A DNA stretch of 64,000 nucleotides from Bacteroidota bacterium (GCA_025361565.1 JANYKN010000140.1:62001-126000), one strand, 5' to 3'. Positions 38,384 through 48,088 are shown, numbered from the stretch's first letter. Numbers and translations are program-made. Notes: generated from the sequence alone by a model not told the origin.

Positions 38384-38511
38384 TAAGTTTCTGATAAGAA
38401 AATACCAAGTTCGAGGCTTGTGAAGTCAGAAAAAGCGTAGTTTACTTTTCGTAAATGAGCATTTTTCTGACAAGCATAACGATGAAATTGGTGTTTTCTT
38501 GCAGAAACTTA
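38384..38511. repeat. MITE-like inverted repeat between enzyme and activase
   Basis: Ends are TAAGTTTCTG and CAGAAACTTA, a 10-bp perfect terminal inverted repeat with flanking TA. The whole 128 bp is an imperfect palindrome: GTCAGAAAAAGCG on the left matches the complement of the right half, folding around TTTAC-TTTTC-GTAAA. The right end abuts the stop codon of the glycyl radical enzyme. No coding capacity. TA flanks suggest a non-autonomous IS630/Tc1-type element. Confidence 0.7.
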
Positions 38512-40974
38512 TTAAAAGGTATCATTCTCTGTCCGCTCTATCACCTCCTGCTGCAAATCCGCATTCATATCATTGAAATAATCACTATAACCCGCCATTC
38601 TTACCAACAAATCTTTATAATCTTCGGGACAAGCCTGGGCAGCAAGCAAAGTAGCCGTATCAACAACATTAAACTGGATATGATGCCCACCAAGTGTAAA
38701 ATAGCTTCTGATTAGTTGGCCCAGTTTTTTAATATCTTCTTCCCTTCTCATCAAACTTGGAAGGAAACGTTGATTGAGCAAGGTTCCCCCCGATTGAACA
38801 TGATCGAATTTTGTCAATGATTTAATAACCGATGATGGTCCATGCGTATCTGCACCGTGCGAAGGTGATGTTCCATCAGATATAGATTTACCTGCCAATC
38901 GCCCGTTTGGAGTAGCTCCCATCACTTTTCCAAAATAAACATGGCATGTAGTCGAAAGCATATTCAAATGATATTTCCCACCTTTTTTAATGTTTGGTTT
39001 TCCATCGATAGCTTTTAATAAATCATTGTAAACACGCACTGCTATAGAATCTGCATAATCATCGTCGTTTCCGAAAAAAGGTGTTTTGTTGATTATGGTT
39101 TGACGCATAAATTCATCGCCTTCAAAGTTTTTTGATACTGCATTTAAAATCTTGTCCATGCTAAATGTTCCGTTTTCAAAAACATGCTTTTTAATTGCAC
39201 AAAAACTATCGGTAACTGTTCCAAGCCCTGTACATTGAATGTAGCTTGTATTATAGCGTGGCCCGCCATCGTAATAATCTTTTCCTCTACTTACACAATC
39301 TTCAATAACCACCGAAAGGAAAGGCGCTGGTGCATATTTGGCAAACATCCTATCAATGTAATTACTCACTTTTATTTTTTGATCCACCACAAAATTCAAT
39401 TGCCTGATAAATGCACCATAAAGTTCTTCAAAATTTGTGAAGTTTTTAGGGTCTCCAGTTTCAATGCCTGCAACCAAGCCTGTAACCGGATCAATGCCAT
39501 TATTGAGCGTAATTTCCAATATTTTAGGAACATTCAAATATCCGGTCAACAGATAAGCTTCTTTTCCAAAAGCACCAACTTCAATACAGCCACTGCATCC
39601 ACCTTCGCGTGCATCCTGCAATGATTTTCCCTGGCGAAGCATTTCAAGAATATAAATATCAGGATTAAATACCGAAGGATAACCATGGCCCTGACGTATT
39701 ACATGGGCTGCCGCATTCAGAAATTTATCGGGTGTTTTTGCACTGATATGCACAGAATTGCCCGGCTGCAAAACATGTAGTTCTTCAATTACTTCAAGCA
39801 TGATATATGAAACTTCACTGGTACCATCGCTTCCATCGCTTTTTACACCTCCAAGGTTAATATTGGTGAAATCATTATAAGTGCCGCTTTCTTTGGCCGT
39901 AATACCTACTTTTGGAGGTGCCGGATGATTATTTACTTTAATACAAAAACACGAAATCAATTCTTTTGCCTGATCTCTAGTTAATGTTTCTTCAGCAATC
40001 TCCTTATTGTAGAATGGTGTTAAATGTTGATCGAAGTGTCCCGGATTCATAGCATCCCAACCATTCAACTCGGTGATGGTTCCCAGGTGGACAAACCAAT
40101 ACATTTGAATGGCTTCCCATAAATTACGGGGCGCATTTGCAGGAACCCAACGGCAAACTTCGGCAATTCTTTCTAATTCGGCAATCCTTTCCGGATTTGT
40201 TTCATTTTTTGCCAATTCATCTGCTAAATCAGCATGTCGTTCAGCAAATACAATTACTGCATCGCACGAAATATCCATGGCTTTCCATTCTTCCAATTTA
40301 TCTGTTGCTTCCGGATCATTCAGAAAATCTAGGTTGGCAATATTTTCGGCAATTTCTTTTTTATAATCCAACATGCCTTTTCGATAAATTTTACCATCAA
40401 GTGCTGTATGTCCAGGAGCACGTTGTTCCATAAATTCGGTGAATAAACCGGCTTCATATGCAGCTTTCCATTCTTTTGGCACATGACTGAAAATCCTCTC
40501 TCTCTGGGTTTTACCTTCCCAATACGGAATAACTTCTTTAGCATAAGTATCAATATCGGCTTGGCTGATTGTGTACCTTTGCATATCCCTTGTGTTTAAA
40601 ACATTAAAATCTTCAACAGTGTGGCAGGTAAGTTCTGGGAAAGTGGGCACAGCTTTGGGCGAAGGGCCTCTTTCACCTACAATTAATTCCCCTGCGCCCA
40701 AGTAAATGGTTTTCTTGTGGCAATGATCAAGGAAGTTTAAGGCTCTTAAAACAGGAATTGAATATTTGCCATAATTCTCTTTATAAAATGTAGTTTCGTG
40801 CAAAGCCCGTTCTATTGATAAACTCGGTTCGGTTTCAACGCTTAATTTACGCAACTTCTGGATACGTTCATTCATTCCCGGCCCAATATTGCCAACTTTA
40901 GCCGTATAGAAGTTTCCTTCGGCGGTTGCTTTTCTTTCGGGAGCTTCGGTATGTAATTTTACTTTTTCAAACAT
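38512..40974 (-). CDS. hypD: Glycyl radical enzyme, trans-4-hydroxy-L-proline dehydratase type
   Basis: 820 residues, the usual length for the pyruvate-formate-lyase superfamily. The active-site Cys lies in GGCSGCIEVGAFGKEAYLLT; the C-x-E pattern followed by G-x-FGKEAY fits HypD (trans-4-hydroxyproline dehydratase) better than PFL or choline lyase. ITELNGWDAMNPGHFDQHL provides the expected Asp. The glycyl loop is RMAGYSDYF near the C-terminus. HypD removes water from hydroxyproline to give pyrroline-5-carboxylate, a route to proline from collagen or plant-wall residues. The reductase ProC, often adjacent, is not in this window. HypD carries Val where many have Thr after the C-x-E, so substrate identity needs testing. 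The reaction is oxygen-sensitive, implying anaerobic growth. Confidence 0.85.
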   Translation of the reverse strand: MFEKVKLHTEAPERKATAEGNFYTAKVGNIGPGMNERIQKLRKLSVETEPSLSIERALHETTFYKENYGKYSIPVLRALNFLDHCHKKTIYLGAGELIVGERGPSPKAVPTFPELTCHTVEDFNVLNTRDMQRYTISQADIDTYAKEVIPYWEGKTQRERIFSHVPKEWKAAYEAGLFTEFMEQRAPGHTALDGKIYRKGMLDYKKEIAENIANLDFLNDPEATDKLEEWKAMDISCDAVIVFAERHADLADELAKNETNPERIAELERIAEVCRWVPANAPRNLWEAIQMYWFVHLGTITELNGWDAMNPGHFDQHLTPFYNKEIAEETLTRDQAKELISCFCIKVNNHPAPPKVGITAKESGTYNDFTNINLGGVKSDGSDGTSEVSYIMLEVIEELHVLQPGNSVHISAKTPDKFLNAAAHVIRQGHGYPSVFNPDIYILEMLRQGKSLQDAREGGCSGCIEVGAFGKEAYLLTGYLNVPKILEITLNNGIDPVTGLVAGIETGDPKNFTNFEELYGAFIRQLNFVVDQKIKVSNYIDRMFAKYAPAPFLSVVIEDCVSRGKDYYDGGPRYNTSYIQCTGLGTVTDSFCAIKKHVFENGTFSMDKILNAVSKNFEGDEFMRQTIINKTPFFGNDDDYADSIAVRVYNDLLKAIDGKPNIKKGGKYHLNMLSTTCHVYFGKVMGATPNGRLAGKSISDGTSPSHGADTHGPSSVIKSLTKFDHVQSGGTLLNQRFLPSLMRREEDIKKLGQLIRSYFTLGGHHIQFNVVDTATLLAAQACPEDYKDLLVRMAGYSDYFNDMNADLQQEVIERTENDTF

Positions 40975-41348
40975 GAATTTATCATTATTAAATGTTTATT
41001 ACGAGGGAATTATCAATAACTGTATCCGAAAAAAAAAGAAACAGAAATATCGAATTGGATAAAGTTGTGAATTATAAAAAAAATGATCTAATTGTAGAAC
41101 ATCAAACAATTAAACAGGCGTCGGTAGCCTTTGATGAGAGTGATATAACAATGATTCATTTCATTCAGGGATTAATGAAAACAATCAGACTTTATTTGTT
41201 GCAAAGGTAGCAAAAAATACAGTGTTTTTGGCTTGTTTTTGGAAATTTTTGAGATTTCAAACCAAAATAAACGTTTCACTTACAATAGAATTTTTTTTAC
41301 TTTCGGGAAGCATACCAATGGAACGCGAATACAAATAAAATTTTCTAA
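40975..41348. other. Divergent promoter region between hypD and DUF309 genes
   Basis: Contains a good minus-strand -7 box (41202-41209) facing the enzyme gene and a weaker plus-strand TACTTTCG at 41298. A short plus frame (40992-41210) lies under the leader and has no coding support. If the minus promoter is used, the enzyme mRNA has a leader of about 220 nt. Confidence 0.5.
41202..41209 (-). promoter_or_regulatory. Candidate -7 box for the glycyl radical enzyme
   Basis: The minus strand reads TACCTTTG, an exact TAnnTTTG in its commonest form. No clear -33 TTG is seen at the usual spacing. The implied 220-nt leader is long for this window. Confidence 0.4.
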
Positions 41349-41834
41349 ATGACTAATATTCTGCGCTATACAAATTTAAATTTGCCCTTATACCGCTATA
41401 TTCCAGGAAAGGGAGAACATCCAAACAAACTTAAGGATCAAATTCATATTCCTGAAATACCTGAATCGATCACCAGATTTTCAGATCAAACCTGGAAACA
41501 ATCAAAAACATACTTATATGCAATTGACCTTTTCAACCATGGATACTACTGGGAAGTACACGAAGTATTGGAAAAAATCTGGTTAAAAATTGGCAAAACA
41601 TCTCCTGAAGGCATTTTCATCCAGGGAATTATACAACTTTCGGTGGCTTTGTTGAAAAAAAGTCAATTAAACAAGAACGGCTTTAAAAGATTATACGACA
41701 AATCACTGCCTAAGATCCTTACCCAACAAAGTGTATACTTGGGGATAGATATTGAAAAATTAATTAATCAATTCAACATATTTACCGAAACGGAAGATAT
41801 ATCGCCCCCAATAATTATTTTAAGATTTGAATAA
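41349..41834 (+). CDS. DUF309 family protein
   Basis: 161 residues. The central part (FNHGYYWEVHEVLEKIWLK, then GIFIQGIIQLSVALL) is the diagnostic DUF309 signature, with the buried HE-x-W-E/EVHE helix. Family members are small helical cytoplasmic proteins of unknown function. It is transcribed away from the glycyl radical enzyme and shares its intergenic region. Confidence 0.85.
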   Translation: MTNILRYTNLNLPLYRYIPGKGEHPNKLKDQIHIPEIPESITRFSDQTWKQSKTYLYAIDLFNHGYYWEVHEVLEKIWLKIGKTSPEGIFIQGIIQLSVALLKKSQLNKNGFKRLYDKSLPKILTQQSVYLGIDIEKLINQFNIFTETEDISPPIIILRFE

Positions 41835-42055
41835 TTGCAATACTTCAGTTTTCTGCTTCGAATGGATAATTTATTTTCTATAGCAATAAATACAACTAAA
41901 GGAAAATGTCCCAACTTCTCATCATCAGCTCTAGAAATTATTCACGGTTGTACTATTTCGATATAATATTATTATCACTTTACCACAATTTTAGGGTTGA
42001 AAACAGTTTTACATAAGGATTGGATACTTTGTCCATTTTCAATGTAGCATTAAAT

Positions 42056-43798
42056 TTAAAAAAATTCGATCATTTCTTTTAAATGAATTGCCTGATTTGC
42101 CAACAGTTCTGCACTTGACGAAAGTTCCTCGCTGGCCGATGCATTTTGTTGGGTTACATTATTGAGTTGCTGTATTGCACTGTTTACCTGGTTTGCACCA
42201 TTTGATTGTTCGGAGCTGCTTGCTGAAATATCCTGCACCATTGAAGTTGTTTTTCCAATTTCTGGCATAATTTCCTCCATTTTTTTACCAACCATTTCTG
42301 CTAAAACCAAACTTTTTTTAGATAATGAAACAATTTCATCGGCCGCAACCTTGCTTCTTTCGGCAAGTTTACGAACCTCGGCTGCTACAACTGCAAATCC
42401 TTTTCCTTGCTCACCAGCCCTGGCAGCTTCAACAGCCGCATTTAGAGCCAATATATTGGTTTGAAATGCAATATCATTAATAATCTTTATTTTATCGGCA
42501 ATTGTTCTGTTTGCTTGAACAGCTTCAGATGATTGCATAGTAACTTCCTTCAGCGCCTTATATGTTTCAATTGAAATTTTTTCTGTTTGAATTGCATTTA
42601 AACTATTTTGTTCAATGTTCGAAGTCATTTGTTCCATGGTTGCCGAAACTTCTTCAACAGAAGATGCCTGTTCATTTGCACCTTGCGATAGTAATTGTGA
42701 AGTACCATTCATTTGCTCACTTGCCGATGCAATATTATCGGCTCCGGTTATAATATTTGCTACCGTTACTATTAACTTGATTGTCATCTGATACAAGGAT
42801 TGCAATGTTCCTGTCCGGTTTGCAAATGTTTCAATATTAAATGCCAGATTCCCTGATGAAATATTTGCGGCAATATCCATTACTTCTTTGGTATCGCCCC
42901 CAAGATTAACGTTAATATCATGAATAATGTATAATGCCAGGATTATGGCTACAACCAGACCGATGATTAACAACAATGTCATTAAAAATTTTGCCTGATT
43001 TGTGCCTGAATCAACAATCTGGCTAATCAAGGTATGAGTCTCGTCTATAATCGGATCTGATTGTTTAACTTCAGATCTCATTGCACCAATGATACCATCA
43101 TTTTCAGTAACTCCAATTTCTATCATTAAATTTACCAAATCATTGAATTCCTTTTTATATTCATCTATTAATGTCTGGTTTTGAACATCGTTAGCTCCAA
43201 CAGTTGCTTTTAAAGTGGTAATCCGTGCATTTACTGCATCAACATATGTGGATTCTTTACGAAGTAGAAAATCTTTTTCATCTTTTCTCAATCTCAATAT
43301 TTCAATTTCCGAATTGCCTTTTAAATTGTCGCTAAGTTTATGAACAGCCTTTCGGAATGAACCCTCAAGTCCAAAATCCTTAAATCCTTTTTGCTTTACC
43401 TTATCGGTTAAATTATGAAAAGCTTCTGTGTACTTTTTAAGGTGATCTTTTATTGATATTAAATTGGCTTTAATACGCTGATCGTCAATATAGCTGTTAG
43501 TTTCAACCTCATCAATATGTGTTTGGACTAACAAATATAAACTATCAAATGCAGTAACATATTTACTTTTACCTTGTTCGAAAAATATGGGATTAATCGA
43601 TTCGCGCATAATGAAGTCTTTTTCTGCTTTACCCATTTCAAAACTTGTCGATTCAATATCCTTAGCAGCAATAAGCCCATCGTGCAAACGGTTAATCTTG
43701 TTCAAGGAAACGAACGTATTTATCCCAACAAATACAAAAAATAATGTAATAATTCCTATCAGGGCATAAAGTTTATGCTTTACAGATAAATCTTTCAT
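42056..43798 (-). CDS. Methyl-accepting chemotaxis protein, helical-bundle sensor
   Basis: 580 residues from the ATG at 43798; a TTG three codons earlier is not used because TATTTTTG lies close upstream. Membrane helices sit at about 9-30 and 270-292. The ~240-residue periplasmic part is all helical and charged ([36 protein letters not shown]), which fits a helical bimodular (HBM)-type sensor rather than Cache. The signalling domain has [20 protein letters not shown]. The protein ends at KEMIEFF with no tether tail. It is monocistronic and convergent with the DUF309 gene. Confidence 0.92.
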   Translation of the reverse strand: MKDLSVKHKLYALIGIITLFFVFVGINTFVSLNKINRLHDGLIAAKDIESTSFEMGKAEKDFIMRESINPIFFEQGKSKYVTAFDSLYLLVQTHIDEVETNSYIDDQRIKANLISIKDHLKKYTEAFHNLTDKVKQKGFKDFGLEGSFRKAVHKLSDNLKGNSEIEILRLRKDEKDFLLRKESTYVDAVNARITTLKATVGANDVQNQTLIDEYKKEFNDLVNLMIEIGVTENDGIIGAMRSEVKQSDPIIDETHTLISQIVDSGTNQAKFLMTLLLIIGLVVAIILALYIIHDINVNLGGDTKEVMDIAANISSGNLAFNIETFANRTGTLQSLYQMTIKLIVTVANIITGADNIASASEQMNGTSQLLSQGANEQASSVEEVSATMEQMTSNIEQNSLNAIQTEKISIETYKALKEVTMQSSEAVQANRTIADKIKIINDIAFQTNILALNAAVEAARAGEQGKGFAVVAAEVRKLAERSKVAADEIVSLSKKSLVLAEMVGKKMEEIMPEIGKTTSMVQDISASSSEQSNGANQVNSAIQQLNNVTQQNASASEELSSSAELLANQAIHLKEMIEFF

Positions 43799-43820
43799 AA
43801 ATAACAAATTATTTTTTCTC

Positions 43821-43828
43821 CAAAAATA
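43821..43828 (-). promoter_or_regulatory. Candidate -7 box for the HBM-type receptor
   Basis: The minus strand reads TATTTTTG, an exact TAnnTTTG, 23 nt before the ATG at 43798. Confidence 0.4.
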
Positions 43829-43902
43829 TTATTCTTTTCATCCTTGAAATTAATAATTTTTCTAGAAAATACAAAAGTGCTTATTTATATACTATGTAAC
43901 TA

Positions 43903-45468
43903 TTATTCTACTTTTACGAAATCCAAATCCTGAAAATCGTAACTAAAATCCGTTAACGGCGAAAATGCTTTCATTTTTATGGATGATGGTTTTCCTTCAT
44001 AATCCAGTCCAAACATTACAAAAGCATCGGCGTCGAAACTCCGGTCGTTCCATTTTACTACAAATGTATTTCCTTTATAATAAAACATTTCACCAGAAAG
44101 GCGTGGAGATCGGATGGAATTAAAAATAAGTTTCCCGTTTTCAAGTTTTATAGTAACGTTTCCCAACCAATTATCATGATAAGTGCCAACAAATTGGTTC
44201 AAATCGAGAACTGTTGGATTTTTTTGCTGTTCTGAAACTTTATTCCAAACATCGGTAACTATTTTTTCAGCATCGGTATTGGAAGTGTTCATCCTGTCGC
44301 TGTTTTCTTTTATTCTGTCAATACCTTTTACACCCAAATAACTATCCTTAATTTGATTGGTAATTGATGTAAATGCCGCACCGGATTGTTGATTAGTCAA
44401 TACAATAATCCCCAATTGCAGTTCCGGGATTAAAGTAATCTGAGTAACAATTCCGGTCAGCCCACCGGTATGCGAAGCTTGTTTGTAACCCTTAACATCG
44501 CTCAAAAACCAGCCCAAACCATATGCTCCAAAATGGGTGTTGTATGAATTTGTGCCTCTTATTGGAAGAATAGTTTGTGGTGTCCACATTTCATCACTTG
44601 CATCGGTACTAAATATTTGTTGCTTAAGGCCTTCGCCATATTTTCCGTGGTTCATTTGCAAAATAACCCATCTGCTCAAGTCGTTTATACTTGAATAAAT
44701 TCCTCCGGCTGCATTTCCATAGTCCAATATATCGCGGCCAACAACCTGAATTTTACCGTTTATAGGCACATGCGCATCAATCACATTCGAAAAATCTTTT
44801 AATCTTTTGTAACTGGCTGCACTATTGTTCATTTGCAAAGGTTTCATAATTCTGGTTTCAACAAATTCTTCCCATGACACGCCTGAAACCCTTGCTATAA
44901 TTTCGCCTGCAACAATAAAAAGTAAATTATCATAATCAAATTTGGTCCTAAATGCCGAAACAGGTTTTAAATATCTCAGATTATAGATGATATCTTTAAG
45001 CGTAAAAGTATTCGAATCGGGCCAGAACATCAAATCACCTGCACCAAGACCTAAACCGCTCCTGTGAGTCATCAAATCTTTGATGGTAAATTCTTCGGTA
45101 ACATACGAATTGTACATTCTGAATTCAGGAATATAATCAATCACTTTATCGTTCCAATTAACTTTGCCTTCATCAACCAAAATGCCCATGGCCGCAGCTG
45201 TAAAAGCTTTACTGTTAGAAGCTATTCCAAACAAAGTGTTTCCATCCACTTTCTTTTTTGTATTGAGCGATGAAACGCCATATCCTTTTGAATGAATCAC
45301 TTTACCATCTTTAACCACACAAACAGCTATTCCAGGAACATCGAAGGTTTTTAAAGTCCGTTCAACCAGCACATCAATTTCTTTTGAGCTGATGGCTTGT
45401 GCATAAGCGGTTAAGTTGCTTACTAAAATAATGCTAATTAAAAGCAATGTTAATTTAAACTGTTTCAT
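43903..45468 (-). CDS. Exported serine hydrolase, beta-lactamase/PBP4* type with DUF3471
   Basis: 521 residues from the ATG at 45468 (MKQFKLTLLLISIILVSNLT). A longer in-frame start at 45555 would translate a dispersed repeat and is rejected. The penicillin-recognising fold has SNSK (SxxK nucleophile), YDN (YxN) and HTGG (KTG equivalent). The C-terminal ~110 residues (FVGTYHDNWLGNVTIKLENG) form a DUF3471-like beta domain. Family members are esterases, D-amino-peptidases or carboxypeptidases acting in the periplasm; true beta-lactamase activity is not implied. It is monocistronic, preceded by a REP-like inverted repeat. Confidence 0.9.
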   Translation of the reverse strand: MKQFKLTLLLISIILVSNLTAYAQAISSKEIDVLVERTLKTFDVPGIAVCVVKDGKVIHSKGYGVSSLNTKKKVDGNTLFGIASNSKAFTAAAMGILVDEGKVNWNDKVIDYIPEFRMYNSYVTEEFTIKDLMTHRSGLGLGAGDLMFWPDSNTFTLKDIIYNLRYLKPVSAFRTKFDYDNLLFIVAGEIIARVSGVSWEEFVETRIMKPLQMNNSAASYKRLKDFSNVIDAHVPINGKIQVVGRDILDYGNAAGGIYSSINDLSRWVILQMNHGKYGEGLKQQIFSTDASDEMWTPQTILPIRGTNSYNTHFGAYGLGWFLSDVKGYKQASHTGGLTGIVTQITLIPELQLGIIVLTNQQSGAAFTSITNQIKDSYLGVKGIDRIKENSDRMNTSNTDAEKIVTDVWNKVSEQQKNPTVLDLNQFVGTYHDNWLGNVTIKLENGKLIFNSIRSPRLSGEMFYYKGNTFVVKWNDRSFDADAFVMFGLDYEGKPSSIKMKAFSPLTDFSYDFQDLDFVKVE

Positions 45469-45523
45469 ATTAAATATTTTTGATTTAAGATTTGATTTAT
45501 AATGATTCAATGTCGTTAAGTTT

Positions 45524-45596
45524 GGAAAAAACACTTCGACAAGCTCAGTGTCCACCCTTTAGTTACTGATCGTTGAGCTTGTCGAAACGTTTTTCC
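45524..45596. repeat. REP-like inverted repeat upstream of the serine hydrolase
   Basis: Arms TTCGACAAGCTCA (45535-45547) and TGAGCTTGTCGAA (45574-45586) are perfect inverses. The flanks GGAAAAA and TTTTTCC extend the symmetry. The CTTCGACAAGCTCAGTG word is a familiar dispersed repeat in Bacteroidota genomes. It lies 56 nt upstream of the start codon and may fold in the transcript or simply be a passive repeat. Confidence 0.75.
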
Positions 45597-45751
45597 ATCA
45601 TAAAATATTTCCCTAACTAAACAACATTTTATAATGATTTGTAAAAAACAAATTCAAATAGAAAACATATTCTGGCATCAAATATATAAAAATTCAAGTA
45701 AGGTTAATGTCTATTATCATTCCAGTTTTGAATTGAATCATTTGATTAAAG

Positions 45752-45949
45752 TTAAGGTTCAATTTCGAATTGGCTTATTCTTCCCGCATCTTCTTTCGTA
45801 TCTAAAAGTTCAATTTTTATTTCTTGCTTATCTTCTTTTCTGTTTGATGAAGAAATAGGAATTCCTCCAGCAATTCCAATTCCTAAGCATGCAAAGACAA
45901 TAAGTATGATCAAGCCCGAGATTTTCAGTATTTTTTTTAAATTTCTCAT
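45752..45949 (-). CDS. Small membrane-anchored protein
   Basis: 65 residues: a basic N-terminus (MRNLKKILKISG), one membrane helix (LIILIVFACLGIGIAGGIPI) and a charged tail (NRKEDKQEIKIELL). Normal composition and position between two minus-strand genes support a real gene, but it is short and has no recognised family. Confidence 0.55.
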   Translation of the reverse strand: MRNLKKILKISGLIILIVFACLGIGIAGGIPISSSNRKEDKQEIKIELLDTKEDAGRISQFEIEP

Positions 45950-46044
45950 TTAATAAGAATAAAGGATTGGCTGATGCGTATTGCAACAGCTTATTATGTA
46001 AATAAAGGAATGATTCTTATCGAATTGATAAGTTGGAAAGTAAA

Positions 46045-46419
46045 TTATCCAAATAGAGCGGTAAAAATATCCTCATCAGAAGTTGGAGGAATTGTTTTTA
46101 TTTGTAAAAAGCAATTGGCAATTTCAAATAAATTAGAACGCTTTAAAACAGAATCGAATTTAACTTTAATCAGTCTGTTGAAATTGATTACACATTGCTT
46201 TTGATCAATAAATGAACTGAAAAATTGTGCACTAATCCAATCTGCCGAAACTTTTTTATACGAAACAATTCTGTGCGAAGCTTTTTGTTTATTAACAAAA
46301 AATAATTCGGTCTGCGGATTACTCGCACTTGAAGAATAGGAATTTTCGGCATATCCCGAAAAGGAGAAAATGCTAAAAAACAAAGAAACCGTCAGAAGGT
46401 ATTTTGAAATCCTATGCAT
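46045..46419 (-). CDS. Small secreted hypothetical protein
   Basis: 124 residues with signal peptide MHRISKYLLTVSLFFSIFSF...YAE. The mature part is basic and contains FNRLIKVKFDSVLKRSN. No family is recognised. A TATCTTTG -7 box (46452-46445, minus strand) 26 nt upstream supports it over the overlapping plus-strand frame. Confidence 0.6.
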   Translation of the reverse strand: MHRISKYLLTVSLFFSIFSFSGYAENSYSSSASNPQTELFFVNKQKASHRIVSYKKVSADWISAQFFSSFIDQKQCVINFNRLIKVKFDSVLKRSNLFEIANCFLQIKTIPPTSDEDIFTALFG

Positions 46420-46444
46420 TTGATTGTTTCAATTCAATTTGGTA

Positions 46445-46452
46445 CAAAGATA
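46445..46452 (-). promoter_or_regulatory. Candidate -7 box for the small secreted protein
   Basis: The minus strand reads TATCTTTG, an exact TAnnTTTG, 26 nt before the start at 46419. Confidence 0.4.
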
Positions 46453-46706
46453 TGGTATTTGAGAATTGTTCCATAGAAACCATTCAATAAACTTTATCAA
46501 TATGAGTATTTTATACGCAGATCATTGATAAAACAAGTGTGCTCTTGTGCTTAAAATAATTCGAATATAAGCTACTAGCTAATTCTTTCAATAACATCCT
46601 ACATTTTAAATTATCAATAAGAATAAAAAATGAATGGAACTCATTTCAATTGACTCCATTATTTCAACAATTTAATACATTGGTTTTACAGTTGGTTTTA
46701 TATTGA

Positions 46707-46737
46707 TTGCCAAGCAATGCGCCTTGATTTACATTTG
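46707..46737 (+). promoter_or_regulatory. Promoter of the SDFEK-repeat gene
   Basis: TTG (46707-46709), 20 nt, TACATTTG (46730-46737): both elements fit the Bacteroidota consensus, with a leader of about 22 nt to the ATG at 46766. This is the best-formed promoter in the window. Confidence 0.55.
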
Positions 46738-46765
46738 CTCCTACTAAAATACTAAATCAAAAACC

Positions 46766-48088
46766 ATGAAGAACATTTTCAAATATCACCTTTTTTCAGT
46801 TTTCCTGATTGTAAACTTTTTTATTCTTCCTTATCCGGTTTCAGCTCAGAACAGTTTTTTCAAACTAAAAAATTGTTACATTTTTAATGGATTATCGGGC
46901 GATTTCAACATCAACTTTAAAGGCGACATTAAGGTTGCTGATGATGATAAAAGCATCAAATCTATTTCGGAAGGTGGATTTTTGGAAATCGAGAAAAAAA
47001 CATTTGGAAATTCCAGAAAATTAAACATTTATCCGAATTCATCTGGAACTTTGGTTTACGAGTACAAAGAAGGTTCGAGTATTATAAATTTTGAACCCAA
47101 TGGCCGTAAATGGATGGAGGAAATTCTTCCTGAAATTATCAGGAATACTGGCATTGACATCGAAGGCAGGGTAAAAAGGATTTATGCAAATAATGGAATA
47201 AACGGAATTTTAAATGAAATAAAATCGATTGAAAGTGACTTTATATCTGCTAAATATTACAAAGTTTTAATTACCCAGGAACAATTAACTGAAAGCGAAT
47301 ACAAACTGGCAATAATTGCACTTTCAAATACAGTTTCGTCCGATTTTGAAAGATCAAATGTTTTAAGCCTGGTAAGCAGTTTATATATTTCAAATAATTC
47401 TTTAACTGAAGCTTATCTAACTACTGTTTCGGCACTATCGTCGGATTTTGAAAAAGCAAAAGTGCTCAAGAATTTGGATATTGATCATTTTACCGAAAGT
47501 CAGCAAATTAATTACCTTCATTCTGCAAGTACCATTAATTCTGATTTCGAAAAATCAAATGTCATCAACGCCCTAATAACAAAACAAGTACTTTCTGAAA
47601 ACACTTTTTTGCTGGCCATAAAAGTTATAAATGATATCAACTCAGATTTTGAAAAGTCCAAAAATTTTGCGCTAATGCTCTCAAAATCTCCAAGTGAAAA
47701 TGCTTTGGCTGAGATGTTTAATGGTGTTAGGAATATGAATTCAGATTTTGAAAAAGGCAATTTACTAAGTAATGCATCCGACAATATTAAAATTTCTTCA
47801 ACTTCGCTTGACGCTTATTTTGAAGCAATTAATTCAATAAACAGTGATTTTGAACATGCAGGTGTTCTTAAATCGATAATTAAAAAACACAACACCGATG
47901 ATGCACTTTATATCCGGGTTTTTACCTCAGCAGAACGATTAAATTCAGATTTTGAAAAATCAGGTGTACTTACTTATGCTTCAACAAAAATGCCTAAATC
48001 AGACAAAGTAAAAGAACAATATATTAACACAGCAAAAACAATTAATAGCACTTATGAACTTGATAATGTAATGAAAGCAATTCTATAA
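46766..48088 (+). CDS. Exported protein with SDFEK helical repeats
   Basis: 440 residues. A signal peptide (MKNIFKYHLFSVFLIVNFFI...SAQ) is followed by a beta-rich domain to about residue 130 (FNGLSGDFNINFKGDIKV). From about 145 on, nine to ten helical repeats of about 32-35 residues follow. Each has a core like INSDFEKSNVL or LNSDFEKSGVL: S-D/S-E-F-E-K-x-x-V-L. This suggests a solenoid, possibly HEAT-like. Similar repeats, as I recall, occur in extracytoplasmic parts of some Bacteroidota BlaR1/M56-type proteins, but no peptidase domain is here. It ends with a strong terminator. Confidence 0.82.
   Translation: MKNIFKYHLFSVFLIVNFFILPYPVSAQNSFFKLKNCYIFNGLSGDFNINFKGDIKVADDDKSIKSISEGGFLEIEKKTFGNSRKLNIYPNSSGTLVYEYKEGSSIINFEPNGRKWMEEILPEIIRNTGIDIEGRVKRIYANNGINGILNEIKSIESDFISAKYYKVLITQEQLTESEYKLAIIALSNTVSSDFERSNVLSLVSSLYISNNSLTEAYLTTVSALSSDFEKAKVLKNLDIDHFTESQQINYLHSASTINSDFEKSNVINALITKQVLSENTFLLAIKVINDINSDFEKSKNFALMLSKSPSENALAEMFNGVRNMNSDFEKGNLLSNASDNIKISSTSLDAYFEAINSINSDFEHAGVLKSIIKKHNTDDALYIRVFTSAERLNSDFEKSGVLTYASTKMPKSDKVKEQYINTAKTINSTYELDNVMKAIL

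Larger units (their letters stand above)
46420..46765. other. Divergent intergenic region
   Basis: Contains promoters for both neighbours (46445-46452 minus strand; 46707-46737 plus strand). The middle is AT-rich with no gene. Confidence 0.45.

Noticed and set aside
40992-41210. 72-codon plus-strand frame upstream of hypD
   Set aside because: It lies in a divergent promoter region, has no ribosome binding site or family likeness, and overlaps the best minus-strand promoter box.
45469-45555. Upstream in-frame start for the serine hydrolase gene
   Set aside because: The extra residues (TELVEVFF) are a translation of the dispersed CTTCGACAAGCTCA repeat, and they would precede and mask a clear signal peptide at 45468.
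45974-46204. Plus-strand frame antisense to the small secreted protein gene
   Set aside because: No signal or family; the opposite frame has a signal peptide and a TATCTTTG box.
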